Assembly: GCA_963693315.1 (NCBI GenBank)
Contig: OY856186.1
Location: 93,097,802-93,161,801 of the forward strand
Reading direction: 5' to 3'
Length of the DNA stretch: 64,000 nucleotides
Origin: Diogma glabrata
Lineage: Eukaryota; Arthropoda; Insecta; Diptera; Cylindrotomidae
Shown here: piece after piece, positions 11,575 through 22,639 of the stretch
Position numbering within the stretch: the stretch's first letter is position 1
Layout of the letters: each line of letters opens with the position of its first letter
Position numbers and translations under genes: made by a program
Notes under the pieces: generated by a model
Databases searched by the model: none
What the model was told of the DNA's origin: nothing
What the model saw: only the letters and a program-made list of their open reading frames with translations

Positions 11575-13360
11575 AACTACGTTTTCAATCCCAGAGATGT
11601 GTCGGATATCAGTCGTGAATTGACTAATAAAATCTAAATGCCTGAATTGGCGAGGACTTGCTTTGGCAGGGTTCTGCGACAAAGCATAAACAAGAGGCTT
11701 ATGATCGGTGTAATGTGTGAAGGTTCTACCTTCAAGAAGATATCTAAAGTGTTTGATAGCAGAGTAAGCTGCTAGAAGTTCACGATCATAAGCACTATAT
11801 ATCTGTTGCAACTCATTAAGTCGCACAGAGAAGAAACTAAGAGGAGTCCAACAGTTGTTAATATTTTGTTGAACTACAGCGCTAAGTGCCTTATCAGAAG
11901 CATCGACCATTACCACAAGTTGGGCAGTGTGCGAGGGATGGGCAAGAGTTGTTGCATAGGCAAGTTGCCGCCGCTTGCACAGGTCGAAGGCTTGAATGGC
12001 GTCTTCGGACAATTGAATGACTCGTTTGTCATTCTTTTTAGAACCTTTAAGAAAATTATCAAGGATGGCTTGATTGCTACCAGCGTGAGGTATGAAGCGA
12101 CGGTAGAAATTAATCATACCTAGAAAACGACGGAGTTGCCTAACGGTTTCTGGACGATCGAAATTGTTGATCGCATCGACACGTTCTAAAGTTGGCTTGA
12201 TTCCAGTCGAGTCAATGTGATGTCCTAAAAAGTCAACGTTGGTTTTTGCGAAATTGAATTTTTCAACGTTGATGATTAGACCTGCGTTTGAAAGACGCTC
12301 GAAAACAGTTCGAAGATGTGTGAGGTGTTCCTCAAAAGTCTTAGAAGCAATAAGGAGGTCATCAATATAGATGAAACAAAAGTCAGGGTCTCGAAGTAAT
12401 GAATGCACGAACCGTTGAAATGATTGCGCAGCGTTTCGCAATCCGAATGTCATTCGAACGAATTCGAAGAGCCCGAACGGTGTGGATATTGCTGTTTTAG
12501 CAATGTCGTGTTCATCAATAGGAATTTGATGATAAGCACGAACGAGATCGATAGTTGAAAAAATTTTGCATTCACATAATTGTTGAGTAAAATCCTGAAT
12601 ATGAGGGATAGGATATTTATCAGGAGTTGTCACATTATTAAGAGCACGGTAATCACCACAAGGTCTCCACTCGCCGTTCTTCTTTTTGACGAGGTGGAGA
12701 GGGGATGACCATGGGCTGTTAGAAGGTCGACAAATACCTTGAGCCAGCATGGTGTCGAATTCGGTCTTGGCTATCGCCAATTTGTCCGGAGCTAGTCTAC
12801 AGTACTTAGAAAAAATGGGAAGACCACGCGTTTCGATAACGTGTGTAACGTTATGTTTGACCAGTAAAGCAAGATCACTTGCAGAAGCTAAATTTTTGTA
12901 ATTCCTTAGAATATTGACGACAGCAGGATCAACAGAATTGTCGATTGTTGTTAAAGTAGGGACTTGAGAAGTGGAGATTTCAGCGATATCGAACAAGTTG
13001 GTAAGTGGATCGACAAGCCGTCGGTTTTTATATCCACTAAGAGACCATACTTATTTAAAAAATTAGCCCCAAGTATAGGCATGGTAACGTCCGCGATAAT
13101 AAAGGTCTGACAGAACGATCGTCTGAGACCAATATTTAATTCGAGGGATCGTGTACCAAATGTTCTGACTTTTGTGTTGTTCGCTGCATAGAGTGGGAAA
13201 TCAGAAAGTTTAGAGAGTTTTTCTTCCACAGTAGCTGGAGGAACAGACACTTCGGCCCCAGTATCGACTAAAAAGGTTTTTCGAGAAATTTGGTCATAAA
13301 CAAGAAGACGGTGCTGAGTTTGGCTGTTGTCACATGCCGCCACTTGTGACGAGCCATCTA
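11575..13360 (-). pseudogene. gypsy pol: protease, reverse transcriptase, RNase H
   Basis: The protease has FLVDTGAEVSV (active-site DTG) near 13260. After a frame change near 13000 the RT runs from 12996: [48 protein letters not shown] and the catalytic IYIDDLL. RNase H follows with [17 protein letters not shown] and [13 protein letters not shown], all typical Ty3/gypsy. The frame runs to the end of RNase H (ISGIENVV), then enters the nested transposon at 11574. Pol would convert element RNA to DNA. The RT/RNase H stretch of about 475 residues is uninterrupted; the protease join and the insertion disable the gene. Pol lies in the -1 frame relative to gag. Confidence 0.9.
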
Positions 13361-14339
13361 TTTTTTTGAAGTAGAAGGAGTAGGAGAAGAATTTCGGCTG
13401 CGTTGATTGAAGTGCTTACACTTCGGGTCACAGCGTTTTGCTGGAATTCGTGGTGATAGTAACATTCACCATCAAAGATTTGTACCCTAGATCTAGATCT
13501 TGGGCGATAGCGAAATCGACTAGGCGTGTGATCTCGACTGTAGTTTCGGTCCTTGGACCTTTTTCTACTTTTGTTAAAACTATTCGCTGAGATTGCTTTG
13601 AGAACAGAGGACTGGAGTTCATTGAACTTCGCAGTCAAAGAAGATATCTCATTAGCATAATTGTTTGCATTTGAGGTAACTGCCATAATAGAATTTCCTA
13701 CATGAGCAGCGTAGACGCGATCAGCCAGTTCGGCTGTCGTAGTTAGATTGAGATTTACCACAGTTAGTGCTGTGCGCACAGAGGCAGGAAGTTTTTCTTC
13801 CTAGAGCAATTTGAGTACATCCTCAGAAAAAGCCTTTTGTGCCTCACGGGACATTTACCTGAGAAGTTGTGAGGGCTTACAATCGCCGAGATCCATTCCT
13901 CTAAGCACGTTTATAATACGATATGTATCACCTGGTCGTACGAATTTGCTCCCTTAGGTGCAGTAAGGACGTCCCAGATTATGGAAGAAATATCTCGTGT
14001 AATGATGCCTAGAACATGACCGTATTTGGCATCTTGCGATTTAATTTTTGAAATTCGGAATTGCTCTTCCAAAATTGTAAACCAGGTGTCTGGTTGATCT
14101 TCCCAGAGAGGAGGAACTTTAATTGAAATTGGATTAATTTGTATTGCCTCTTGAAATTTGGGTTCCGAAGAACAAGACGGGAAAACACTTTGAGGTCTTT
14201 CAACATAGGTTGCAGATGTTCCTTGCGCTTCATTAGCTTCGGCCATAAAGGCTCTAGCACGTTTATTCACTAGAGTTAAAGGCTCTTCTTCCGTGAAGGA
14301 ATATTTTCGAGTTGCGACATCGTCGTCTGAAGGATCCAT
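13358..14339 (-). pseudogene. gypsy gag
   Basis: An ATG at 14339 (MDPSDDD) starts a gag-like protein. The block KVPPLWEDQPDTWFTILEEQ is the capsid signature (PP.W...P..WF...E.QF) of arthropod gypsy elements. The next part resumes in another frame near 13780 with the matching capsid end (TALTVVNLNLTTTAELAD). An Arg/Ser-rich stretch and a zinc-knuckle-like region follow (CYYHHEF, then in a second frame AKRCDPKCKHF). The gene ends at a stop at 13360-13358. At least two single-base frameshifts (about 13800-13910 and about 13430) break it. Gag would form the particle that packages element RNA. Confidence 0.8.
13361..13367 (-). promoter_or_regulatory. slippery heptamer for -1 gag-pol frameshift
   Basis: On the minus strand the last gag codons are TCA AAA AAA TAG. 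The seven A residues form A AAA AAA in the gag frame directly before the stop, and the protease frame is the -1 frame. This is the classical arrangement for programmed -1 frameshifting. No downstream pseudoknot was analysed. Confidence 0.6.
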
Positions 14340-14399
14340 GGCCGATGTAATAGGAACTTGCAACCGTTTTTCCTCAACCTAAAAGCTACGGCAGCTAGA

Positions 14400-14550
14400 A
14401 AGCAAAGAATTGCGGCGAAAAATACTTTAATCGGGTGAAAAATACTTTAATCGGGATAAAAATACTTTAATCGGGGATATTGAACTGCCAATGTAAATGA
14501 GGAAAATGCAATTAACAATAGCCCAAGCAAATAAGAAGTTGCTTAAAAAA

Positions 14551-14585
<35 letters not shown>
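14400..14585. repeat. short tandem repeat (3 copies) and 31-nt T run
   Basis: AAAAATACTTTAATCGGG occurs three times in a row at about 14415-14477, just upstream of gag on the minus strand. A run of 31 T follows at 14555-14585. These may be the remains of the gypsy 5' leader and the junction with the neighbouring LINE fragment. Confidence 0.7.
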
Positions 14586-14589
<4 letters not shown>

Positions 14590-14642
14590 ACATTTTAATG
14601 TACATTTATATATGTACATTTTAAAATAAAATTTGATTATTA

Positions 14643-15080
14643 AAAGTTGATGCTAATTACACAGACTTATCTAAGGCCTTTGATATGGTAGATCATGCTT
14701 TATTAATTTGTAAGCTTAAAAAATATGGAATTAGAGGCAAACTCTTGCAGTGGATAGAATCTTATTTGACAAATAGACATCAGGTCGTAAAATTTCAAGG
14801 TCAAACATTCACGGCAATCAAGGTTACATCCTCTGTACCTCAACGCAGTCATTTGGGTCCTTTCTTATTTTTACTGTTCATTAACGATCTCACATTATTA
14901 TTCCGAGATTGTGAATTTTCTTTATATGCTGACAACTTGAAAATATATAAAGTCATTAGGTCAATTTCCAAAGCCTATACACTGCAACACAAACTCTTAA
15001 CTTTATACAACTGGTGTCTACTGAATGGAATGCATTTGAACATTGAAAAATATGGAGGGGCTGAAATCTCACAGCTCTGA
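14643..15080 (+). pseudogene. non-LTR retrotransposon RT fragment
   Basis: The open frame contains the RT blocks of a jockey/CR1-type LINE in order: LSKAFDMVDHALLICKL (first catalytic Asp), KYGIRGKLLQWIESYLTNR, a degenerate VPQ..HLGPFLFLLFINDL, and SLYADNLKIY, where the YADD box is altered to YADN. The change of the second catalytic Asp, and loss of sequence on both sides, mean it is inactive. The orientation is opposite to the gypsy element. Confidence 0.8.
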
Positions 15081-16080
15081 GATATCAAGACTTCGGTCTG
15101 GGTAAAGGATTTCGATATAGTTTTCGGCAAAAACCTTTCACGAGGACATGGTTTTTAGTTTTGGGCAGCGATGTATATCAAACATAGCTCTTTGTTAAAG
15201 TACAAGTATTTTTTATCTCTGTTTAAAAATTTATTACAAAACTAACACGAAACATTAATACGTTGCCAGAAAATTATAATCAAAATTCCAAAAATATTGT
15301 TAAATTAAAAATTCTTAAAAATTCAAACATTTCCAAAATTCTAAAAATATTGCAAAAATTATTACAAAATCAAAATTTAAAACTTGTCCCGAAATTCTAA
15401 AAATATTGCAAAAATTATTACAAAATCAAAAATACAAACTTTTTCAAAATTCCAAAAATATTTCAAAAACTATAACAAATTCAAAAATTTCCGTGTCAAA
15501 ATTCCAAAAATTAAAATAAAATCAAAAATTTAAAATTCTTCAAAATTCTAAAAATATTCCAAAAATTCTTACAAAATCAAAAAACGAAACTTTTTTCAAA
15601 AAATATATATATACATATATGCATATAAAATTCAAAAATTCTATTTTTTTCAGAATTCTAAAAATATTGCAAAAATTATAACAAAATCAAAAATTGAAAC
15701 CTTTTCCAAAAATATTCCAAAAATTAGAATGAAATCAAATATTTAAACTTTTTCTAAATTCCAATAATAATCCAAAAATTCTTAAAAATTCAAACTTTTT
15801 CCAAAATTCTAAAAATATTGCAAAAAATATTACAAAATCAAAAATTGAAATTTTTTTCAAAATTCCAAAAATTATAATAAAATCAAAAATTAAATATTTT
15901 TCAAAATTCTAAAAATATTCCAAAAATTCTTACAAAATCAAAAATTAAAACTTTTCCTGAATATCTAAAGATATTGCAAAACTTATTACAAAATCAAATA
16001 TACAAACTTTTTCAAAATTCCAAAAATATTTCAAAAACTAACAAATTCAAAAATTTCCGTGTCCAATTTCATTTTAAATT
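15081..16080. repeat. degenerate AT-rich minisatellite, roughly 50-bp unit
   Basis: From about 15230 the sequence is built from imperfect copies of a unit containing TTCAAAATTCTAAAAATATTG, AAAAATTATTACAAAATCAAA and AAACTTTTTC. Copies differ by indels and substitutions. The first 150 bp (15081-15230) show nothing recognisable. Confidence 0.75.
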
Positions 16081-16099
16081 ACATTTACGTCATACAAAC

Positions 16100-17545
16100 A
16101 ACTACATTTTTTTTCCAAAAAATTGGATAAAAAATAAATGAAATCATTTTTTGACATACTTGACAACATTTTTTTGACAAACTTATAATGCCATAATTCT
16201 CAATAATAATAATAAAATTTCATTTCAAACAAACAATTTTATTTTTTTCCAAAAATTGGGTAAAAAATAAATAAAAATCTTTCTTTTGACACACTTGACT
16301 ACATTTTTTTGACAAACTTATGATGCCATAATTCTCAATAATAATAATAAAATTTCATTTGAAACAAACAATTAATTTTATTTTTTTTCCAAAAAATTAG
16401 GTAAAAAAATAAATAAAAATCTTTCTTTTGACACACTTGACAACATATTTTTGCCAAACTTTTAATGCAATAATCTAGTTTTTGATCTCACATACCAATC
16501 CCTACCATCAAGATTTCTCCAAATTTAATGTTCCTACTCGTAATCACTTAAAATGAACGTTTTTAAGCCAAAAATATGAAAATTTGCTATTTTTGACACA
16601 CATAATGATTTTTTTGACACACTTCCGGTACAGTTATCGAACACAGCGTGCTTTCAGACCTGTCCCTTGAGTATACCTATTTTTAGAAAAAAAAATTTTT
16701 GAAATCCCTCCAGCGGCTTTCCCTGCAGCGTACATAATGACGGCCGGCCGGCCGGCAGACAGACATACATTTTTTTTTGCTTTTTAGAATCAGGAGGTCC
16801 TAAAACGTCGAGAAATTTCAAAAAAAGTGGGGGTAAGAATTTCACTTTGAGCTCATGAATGTAATACTTAGGTCTTTCAGACCGAAGCAATTTCATGTCA
16901 TACAAATAAGTAGTTTTATTTTTTAAAAAAAATGGCAAAAAAATAAATAAAAACCTTTCTTTTGACACACTTGACAACATGTTTTGACAAACTTATAATA
17001 CCATAATTCTTTTCAATAATAATAAAATTTCATGTCATACAAATAATTAATTTCATTTTTGTCAAAAACTTGGGTAAAAAAATAAATAAACTTTCTTTTG
17101 ACACACTTGACAACATTTTTTTGACAAACTTCTAAAGCAATAATTCTCACATACCAATACTTACCATTAAGATTTCTCCAAATTCAATGTTCCTACTCGT
17201 AATCACTTAAAATGAACGTTGTTTAGGTCAAAAATATGAAAATTTGCTAATTTTAATCCACATAATGATTTTTTTGACACACTTCCGGTACAGTTATCGA
17301 ACACAGCGTCCTTTAGGACCTGTTCCCTGAGTATACCTATTTTTAGAAATAAAAAATGTTTAAAATCCCTCCAGTGGTTTTCTAGATTTTGTAGGTAATG
17401 ACGGCCGGCAGACAGACATACATTTATTTATTTTGGTTTTTTAGAATCAGTTAAAACGTCGAGAAATGTCCAAAAAGTGGGGGTAAGATTTTCACTTTTG
17501 GCTCATGAATGTAATACTTGGGTCTTTGAGACCGAAGTAATTTAA
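16100..17545. repeat. higher-order tandem repeat, about 660-bp period
   Basis: A short module of about 135 bp (TTGACACACTTGACAACAT, AATAATAATAAAATTTCAT) recurs near 16150, 16290, 16430, 16960 and 17095. A longer module of about 400 bp (16485-16885 and 17140-17545) follows. It contains CACTTCCGGTACAGTTATCG, a GGCCGG/CAGACAGACA core (16742-16767, shorter at 17402-17418) and AAAACGTCGAGAAAT. The two long modules lie about 655 bp apart. Minus-strand ORFs here share the LRS.RPKYYIHE reading frame only because they lie in copied modules. Confidence 0.8.
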
Positions 17546-17955
17546 AAATCAATAAATTTATAAAAATAAAAATAAAAAATTTATTAAAAATAAAATTATA
17601 ATATAATATAAAAATAATATAAATTAATTTTAAAAAAATTAAAAAAATTATCACATAATTAATAAAAAAATAAAAATACTAATTTCACAAACATTTAAAC
17701 ATATAACACATATATGAAATATATACATGTATAAAAAATATAATATAATATAAAAAATATAAATTTTTTCTAAATAAATTTAAACAAATATCACCTATAA
17801 TTAATAAAAAATACTATTTCACATTAAATAAAAAAATAATTAAATTTATAAAATATATAACATAAAAAATTTATAAACATATAACATAAATAACATAAAT
17901 GAAAAAAATAACATAAATGAAAAAAACATATAACATAAAAAAATAACGTAAATAA
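17546..17955. repeat. simple A/T-rich low-complexity tract
   Basis: Nearly pure A+T made of AATAAAAAATA and TATAACATA-like words. No gene visible. Confidence 0.8.
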
Positions 17956-17963
17956 CTGTTTTC

Positions 17964-18715
17964 TTATTTTCCAATTGCGATTTCATAATTTCTAATTGCG
18001 ATTTCATAAATCATTTTTTTTCGTAATAGTGGAATATCATTTTGTGAAAATGTGATATCTGTATTTTTAGCTATGTTTTCCGCAAACATGCACACAAAAA
18101 CACCACAGTCATCTTTATTTTGCTGGCGTGGTATATCCATTACATTTTCTGTTGTCCAGTCATGCATATCATATTTGGATTTTTTTTTGTCTAGTGCTTC
18201 TTCTTGTACATATTTAAATAACGTTTCTAAAACTTCATCATTGGGTTGTCCCATTGAATCATAGTATTTAATAGTTTTGGTTTTGAAATTTATCACAGCC
18301 AGTGCCCAGTGTACTTTTTTAATGTGCACTGGTATTATAATAATATTAAAATTGAAAATATCAATTTTTTTGGTCCGGCGCTTTACGCTGTTGAATCCCT
18401 TTAATAACAAATTTGTCATAAAATAAGTGTTGAAACCATATACTATTGGCTGGCCAACACAAAAATTAATTTCGCTTCTTTCGACTATTAAATTAATATA
18501 AAAATTAATGACATTGTCATTTAGCCAGGTATCTTTCAGCAATGTTTTTAAATCATCCGTTTTAATTTCAATTTTATATTTATAAATAATGATTTCGTCA
18601 GTTTTATAATTTTTAATTTTTTTCGAGAAATTCTATTTCTTTTTCATTAATGTGTCCTCTTTCGTATTCTATGTATTCTTGAATACATTTGGCTATTTTT
18701 TTATTGCTGGTACCA
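17964..18715 (-). pseudogene. Ulp1/SENP-type cysteine peptidase domain (C48)
   Basis: The frame 18610-17964 encodes a Ulp1-like domain. It begins TDEIIIYKYKIEIKTDDLKT, then DTWLNDNVINFYINLIVER (the WLND..I.FY entry motif), VHWALAVINF (catalytic His), KYYDSMG (Asp) and QQNKDDCGVFVC (Gln and nucleophile Cys). The whole catalytic set is present. Such enzymes process SUMO or related modifiers. The start at 18542 is an internal Met; homology extends upstream to about 18610. A further coding-like stretch at about 18705-18625 (CIQEYIEYERGHINEKEIE) is in another frame across an A-rich run and is preceded by a possible splice acceptor. The C-terminus carries a duplicated (R)NYEIAIG segment. Gene decay, or an unrecognised intron, could explain the break. 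Confidence 0.75.
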
Positions 18716-19312
18716 TTGCTTAAAAAAATGTAAATTTTTTATTAATTTTAATGTATATGACAAAATTATCGAAATTTGTATTATTTTGTGTTATTTTCTT
18801 TTTGTAATTTTTGTTTTTCATCATTTTGGGATTTTGTTTATTTGTATAACAGGTACAATATTATGAAAATTATTTTGTGAAAAAAAATAAACAAATCGCA
18901 ATATCAATTAATATTTGAAATTGAATAAAATTAGAATTGTAATTGTACTGATTTTTTTTGTACTGTGCGATGACAGCTTAATAACTTACTCGGTACAGTT
19001 CCCAAAGAATACACTATTACTCTCTATGGGTTGTGTATAGTATATTATTTTGAACTGTATCGTGTATGGACAAAAAATAAGTTTTTAAACTGTCTCCGCA
19101 CAGTACAAAAAAATGATTACATTCACAAGTTAAAATCTTGTTTTCATTCCAAATATAATTCAGATTGATTGTGATTGGGTGATTTTTTTTTTCACATAAT
19201 AATATTTTCATAATATTATACCTGTATACAAACATTAATATCGCAAAATATCCCATAAATGATAAACAAACAAAAATCCTAAACAAAATTACACCACTAA
19301 TTTCTACGATAC
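18716..19312. other. AT-rich spacer, no gene seen
   Basis: No supported gene. A CGGTACAGTTCCCAAAGAATACACT block near 18990 (split here by wording only) shares the AGAATACACT word with the foldback element at 19313-19466. Confidence 0.45.
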
Positions 19313-19466
19313 TAATAGTGTATTCTTTTCGGCTGTACCGAACAAGTTCCAACACCGAATTATCGAATTTTGTATTCTTTTGGAATGAATTTGAGTACAA
19401 AAAAAATAATTCGGTGATGGAACTGTACTGAAATTTGTTCGGTACAGCCGAAAAGAATACACTATA
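19313..19466. mobile_element. small foldback element
   Basis: Left arm 19313-19363 and right arm 19406-19466 are inverted copies. Both carry TAGTGTATTCTTTTCGGCTG then TACCGAACAA and an inner CACCGAATTAT; the right arm has about 11 extra nucleotides. The word AGAATACACT recurs near 19014 and 19558, suggesting more copies of the same terminus. Confidence 0.7.
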
Positions 19467-19796
19467 ATTCAAATTTTGTATCGAGTGTCGACACTAATAA
19501 ATTTGTTTGCAAACTAAGAATTCACCTTTAATATTCTGTGTTAGTCAAAAAGAATACACTGTAAAATATTTTTAGTACAAATTTTATACAAGTTATATTC
19601 AAATCAAATACAGTGATTTCATCATTCCGACATTTTTTTTTATTGTGCGGTTAATATTTTCAACAGGTAATTAATTAATTTATTGTTATTATTATTATTT
19701 TTATTAAACAAATGCTTTAATTTTTAATTAAAAAATAGCATAAATCAATTTTATTTTTTAATATAGTCCAATTTTTATTTTTAAAAAGAATTAAAA
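19467..19796. other. AT-rich spacer, no gene seen
   Basis: No recognisable gene or repeat beyond the AGAATACACT word at about 19550-19560. Confidence 0.4.
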
Positions 19797-20590
19797 TAAT
19801 GCAACAATAAAACGTGGTGACTGGGAACAAATAAATTTTGTTTTATCTGTAATTAAAGTGCATTTACAAACTGGAATTAATTTTTTTAATAAACGGGTAA
19901 GTGGGTTTGTAATAATGTATCTCATTTATTTTGAAAATAAAACTTTTTATTCCCAGACACCAATTAATGAATTGTCCAGCCTATATAATTTCTACAATCT
20001 TTAACGGGTAATTAAAAGAAGAAAGCGCAAGTTCCTTATGTGCGAGATGTTTTAAATTGTGCAAAGAACTTGAAAAAGGGGAACACCTTTAATGGAAATC
20101 CGGTTAGAATTGATACGATATTTTAATTTTGCAACTTTAAAGCATAATTTGGATCTAATTGAATTAAAAGATGATGAAGTTGAGGATGATAGCATGGAAA
20201 ATTTCGAAGAACAACCCGGTGAAAAAGATGATGAAAATACATCACAAATTGTTTAGGACTTACACCAAATTGTAGATTATCAAAATGTTATTGTAAGTGA
20301 GAATTCGATTATTGAAAAAACATTTGAAAATAAATGTTTGGAAGATAGTGGTTTAACAGTAAGTGAATCAATTTTGTTTATAAATATAAATTATATTTCT
20401 AATTTCCTCATTTTTTTTAGATTCTAAAACCGAAGTTGCTAATAATAAGATTGATGATGATAGAGTTCAGGAAAAATTCATGTTTTTAAAATGCAAAGTG
20501 AAACGTTTAAGATCCAGGACAAAATTAAATCGACGCTCAAATGACAAGTTAGAGTCAATATTCTGTTCAGCCATATTCTGATTAATGCGG
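19797..20590 (+). pseudogene. remains of a multi-exon gene of unknown function
   Basis: Several coding-like pieces alternate with intron-like pieces. One piece (about 19812-19890) ends at a GTAAGT donor. A 60-nt intron-like stretch ends in TTTTTATTCCCAG near 19957, followed by TPINELSSLYNFYNL and a stop. Next are a basic stretch (KKKAQVPYVRDVLNCAKNL) in a second frame and an acidic one near 20091-20256 (ELKDDEVEDDSMENFEEQ) closed by TAG. A GTAAGT donor lies near 20359. After a TTTTTTTTAG acceptor near 20420 a Lys/Arg-rich stretch ends at about 20580 (FLKCKVKRLRSRTKLNRR). Frames do not join cleanly. It ends at the left border of the 4.3-kb array, which may have truncated it. Confidence 0.4.
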
Positions 20591-21460
20591 CAAAATATTT
20601 TATAGAGACCGAAATTCGTAATTCTCTTATATTCAAAATTTATATTACCATTGTTGGAATTGGGTACAAGTTTTGTTTTAAAGGAGCTGTTAAAATCACT
20701 TGAGAGTAAAATTCTTTACATTCATTAATCATTCCTTACATTCTTTACGTTAAAAACTATTCTTTACTAATCTTTACATAAAAATGTAAAGAATTATTCT
20801 TTACATGAAAATGCACAACTCTGCATTTTTATAATTTTGAAAAAATTGTCTTTTCTTCTATATAACTTTAAAACTATTAATGATGCGTAGAGTTTGTATC
20901 TCGGGATTTCCTGGGCGGGAATTCCATGAAATTGACTATTTTAACTAATCCCGATTCCCGTGATTTTTATTAATATCACGGGATTTCCCGTATAGTTTAA
21001 TTATAGAATTAAAAAAAATTGAACTGTTAGATAATTATTTTATATCTTATCTTTTTAAGTAAAATTAAAATTAAAAGTAAAGTAAAATTTGATAGCAATA
21101 ATTTATTAATTTCAAATCTGCTTTGCGCTTTGCACTGGTGGAGGCTGACCAAAGCAGGATTTGTTTGCAATTTGGTAAATTTTGTCAATTATTAATTAAT
21201 ATTGATACATTTGTTTTACTATATTTGAGTTTTTTATTTAAGAAAACTTTCTTTTTATTGTGATATTTTTTTTATTATTTGATTGTGACAACTAATTTCG
21301 AACTTGTTATTCATTTTTAGGTCGTTTTTCTGAACCTAAAAAATATATCTAACATCTAATTTTTATATACAATAATAAACTCTTGTAAGATTTTTCTTCT
21401 TTTTCTAAAATTTGAAAATCGTAATGAACATAAAATAATACAAGCAATTAATCGGTTCAG

Positions 21461-21652
21461 TGTTTGGAGCCAGAAACAGAGTTAAATCGAAAAAATAATA
21501 TCGTCCATTACAACAAAAACAATCCATTTCAACACTATAACAATTTCGAATCTATAGAGTACTATGCAAACCCATCAGAATCATTTGTTTGGAGTTCAAG
21601 TATTGGTTCTGAGAGTAACAACAACATCCATTTTTCTCCGAATCCTGTATAA
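21461..21652 (+). CDS. candidate terminal exon of a plus-strand gene (unit 1)
   Basis: The frame follows an acceptor-like CGGTTCAG at 21460 and encodes about 63 residues (CLEPETELNRKN ... NNIHFSPNPV), then TAA. There is no ATG; the first listed codon is TTG, so this can only be an internal or last exon. The composition is polar, rich in Asn and Ser, with no known domain. AATAAA words follow within 20 nt of the stop. The same exon is intact in units 3 and 4 and converges on the minus-strand gene about 110 bp away. Upstream exons were not identified. Conservation could reflect recent duplication alone. Confidence 0.4.
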   Translation, partial: CLEPETELNRKNNIVHYNKNNPFQHYNNFESIEYYANPSESFVWSSSIGSESNNNIHFSPNPV

Positions 21653-21760
21653 TTCTGTATAATAAAAATAAAATAATTTATAAAAAATATTCGTTTACCC
21701 TTTTTATTTATTTATCTACTACTTTTATTAGTCACAACCTGAAGAAAGCGTTTTGTTTAT

Positions 21761-22507
21761 CTATTCGTCGTCACTGCTCGATTTTTCACTAGATATTTCA
21801 TCCGAATCATCAGCATTTTCGGTCTCTTCCGCTTTTAATTTCTCTAAGTACTCTACCAGTTCCTGTAAAAACTAATACATTAATTGTATTGAACACATGT
21901 TGCAACTTAATTTGACTTCTTACTGTTGATAATTTTAAATTGCAGATGTAGTTTTCAACTTCATCTGAGTAGTTTTTTTCTAACTTCTTCTTTTCAGTTT
22001 TACTCAAATTTTTGAATTCAGCTTTACTCAAATTTTTGAATTCAGCTTTAGATACAACTTTCGACTTGCCTTTAGAGTTTTTTAAAAGCCAAAATTTATA
22101 ATATGTTCTGAAATGCCAAAAATAGTATTAATTTAATAGGGAATGTTTGGTTGTAAATTTACAACCTTGGGGCTTGGAGGTCTTTCAATTTAAAATGACT
22201 GTTTGTTATCGGATTTTTTCTTTTTCGAAGCAGATTCATCGTTAGATTTAACATTGAAATCTGATTCAACATTTTCTCCCTTACTGAATCGTCTTTTTTT
22301 TGATTTCTTGATCTTAATAGGATCTTTGGCAAACGGAGATTTCGCTGTTTTTTTTACCTGACCCGGTGATTTAACACTAATATTCATTTGAATGTATGTG
22401 TGATATCTGTCAGTTGGAGGTTTATATGGTTTTCTATAGAATGAATTCAACGTTTCTAATTCTTTTCCTACGGCTAAACAATTTTTTTCACCTGACTTAT
22501 TCGTATT
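21761..22507 (-). CDS. candidate three-exon gene end, HMG-box-like (unit 1, frame broken)
   Basis: Exons are A 22507-22166, B 22107-21924 and C 21862-21761. Donors and acceptors fit GT..AG: CCAAG|GTTGTA, CATTTCAG|AA, TCAACA|GTAAGA and TTTTACAG|GA. Exon A encodes a basic region (YRKPYKPPTDRYH, KDPIKIKKSKK). Exon B has YYKFWLLKN and LSKTEKKKLEKNYSDEVENY, reminiscent of the second half of an HMG box, plus a repeated KAEFKNLS. Exon C ends with an acidic tail (SSEKSSSDDE). In unit 1 a run of eight T (seven in units 3 and 4) makes exon A end at KSDNKQSF and stop, out of phase with exon B. A nuclear DNA-binding role is only a guess. Confidence 0.45.
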
Positions 22508-22639
22508 CTGCTACCTATCAATCATCGAAACAGTTCATTCCAGAATGAAAATACATATCATTGTTGTTGTTAAATTATCAAATAAATAAAATAAATGTTT
22601 TAGAAATATTGTTATATTTAAAATATTGAAATATTTTTT

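Larger units (their letters stand above)
7164..14339 (-). mobile_element. Ty3/gypsy LTR retrotransposon, decayed, with a nested insertion
   Basis: Minus-strand order is gag, protease, RT, RNase H, integrase, polypurine tract. Gag and pol are in different frames, several frameshifts are present, and a 2,869-bp DNA transposon interrupts pol at 8706-11574. No env-like ORF follows integrase. The 5' LTR and primer-binding site were not found beyond 14339, so the 5' end seems lost. The overall type matches arthropod gypsy elements without env. Confidence 0.9.
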
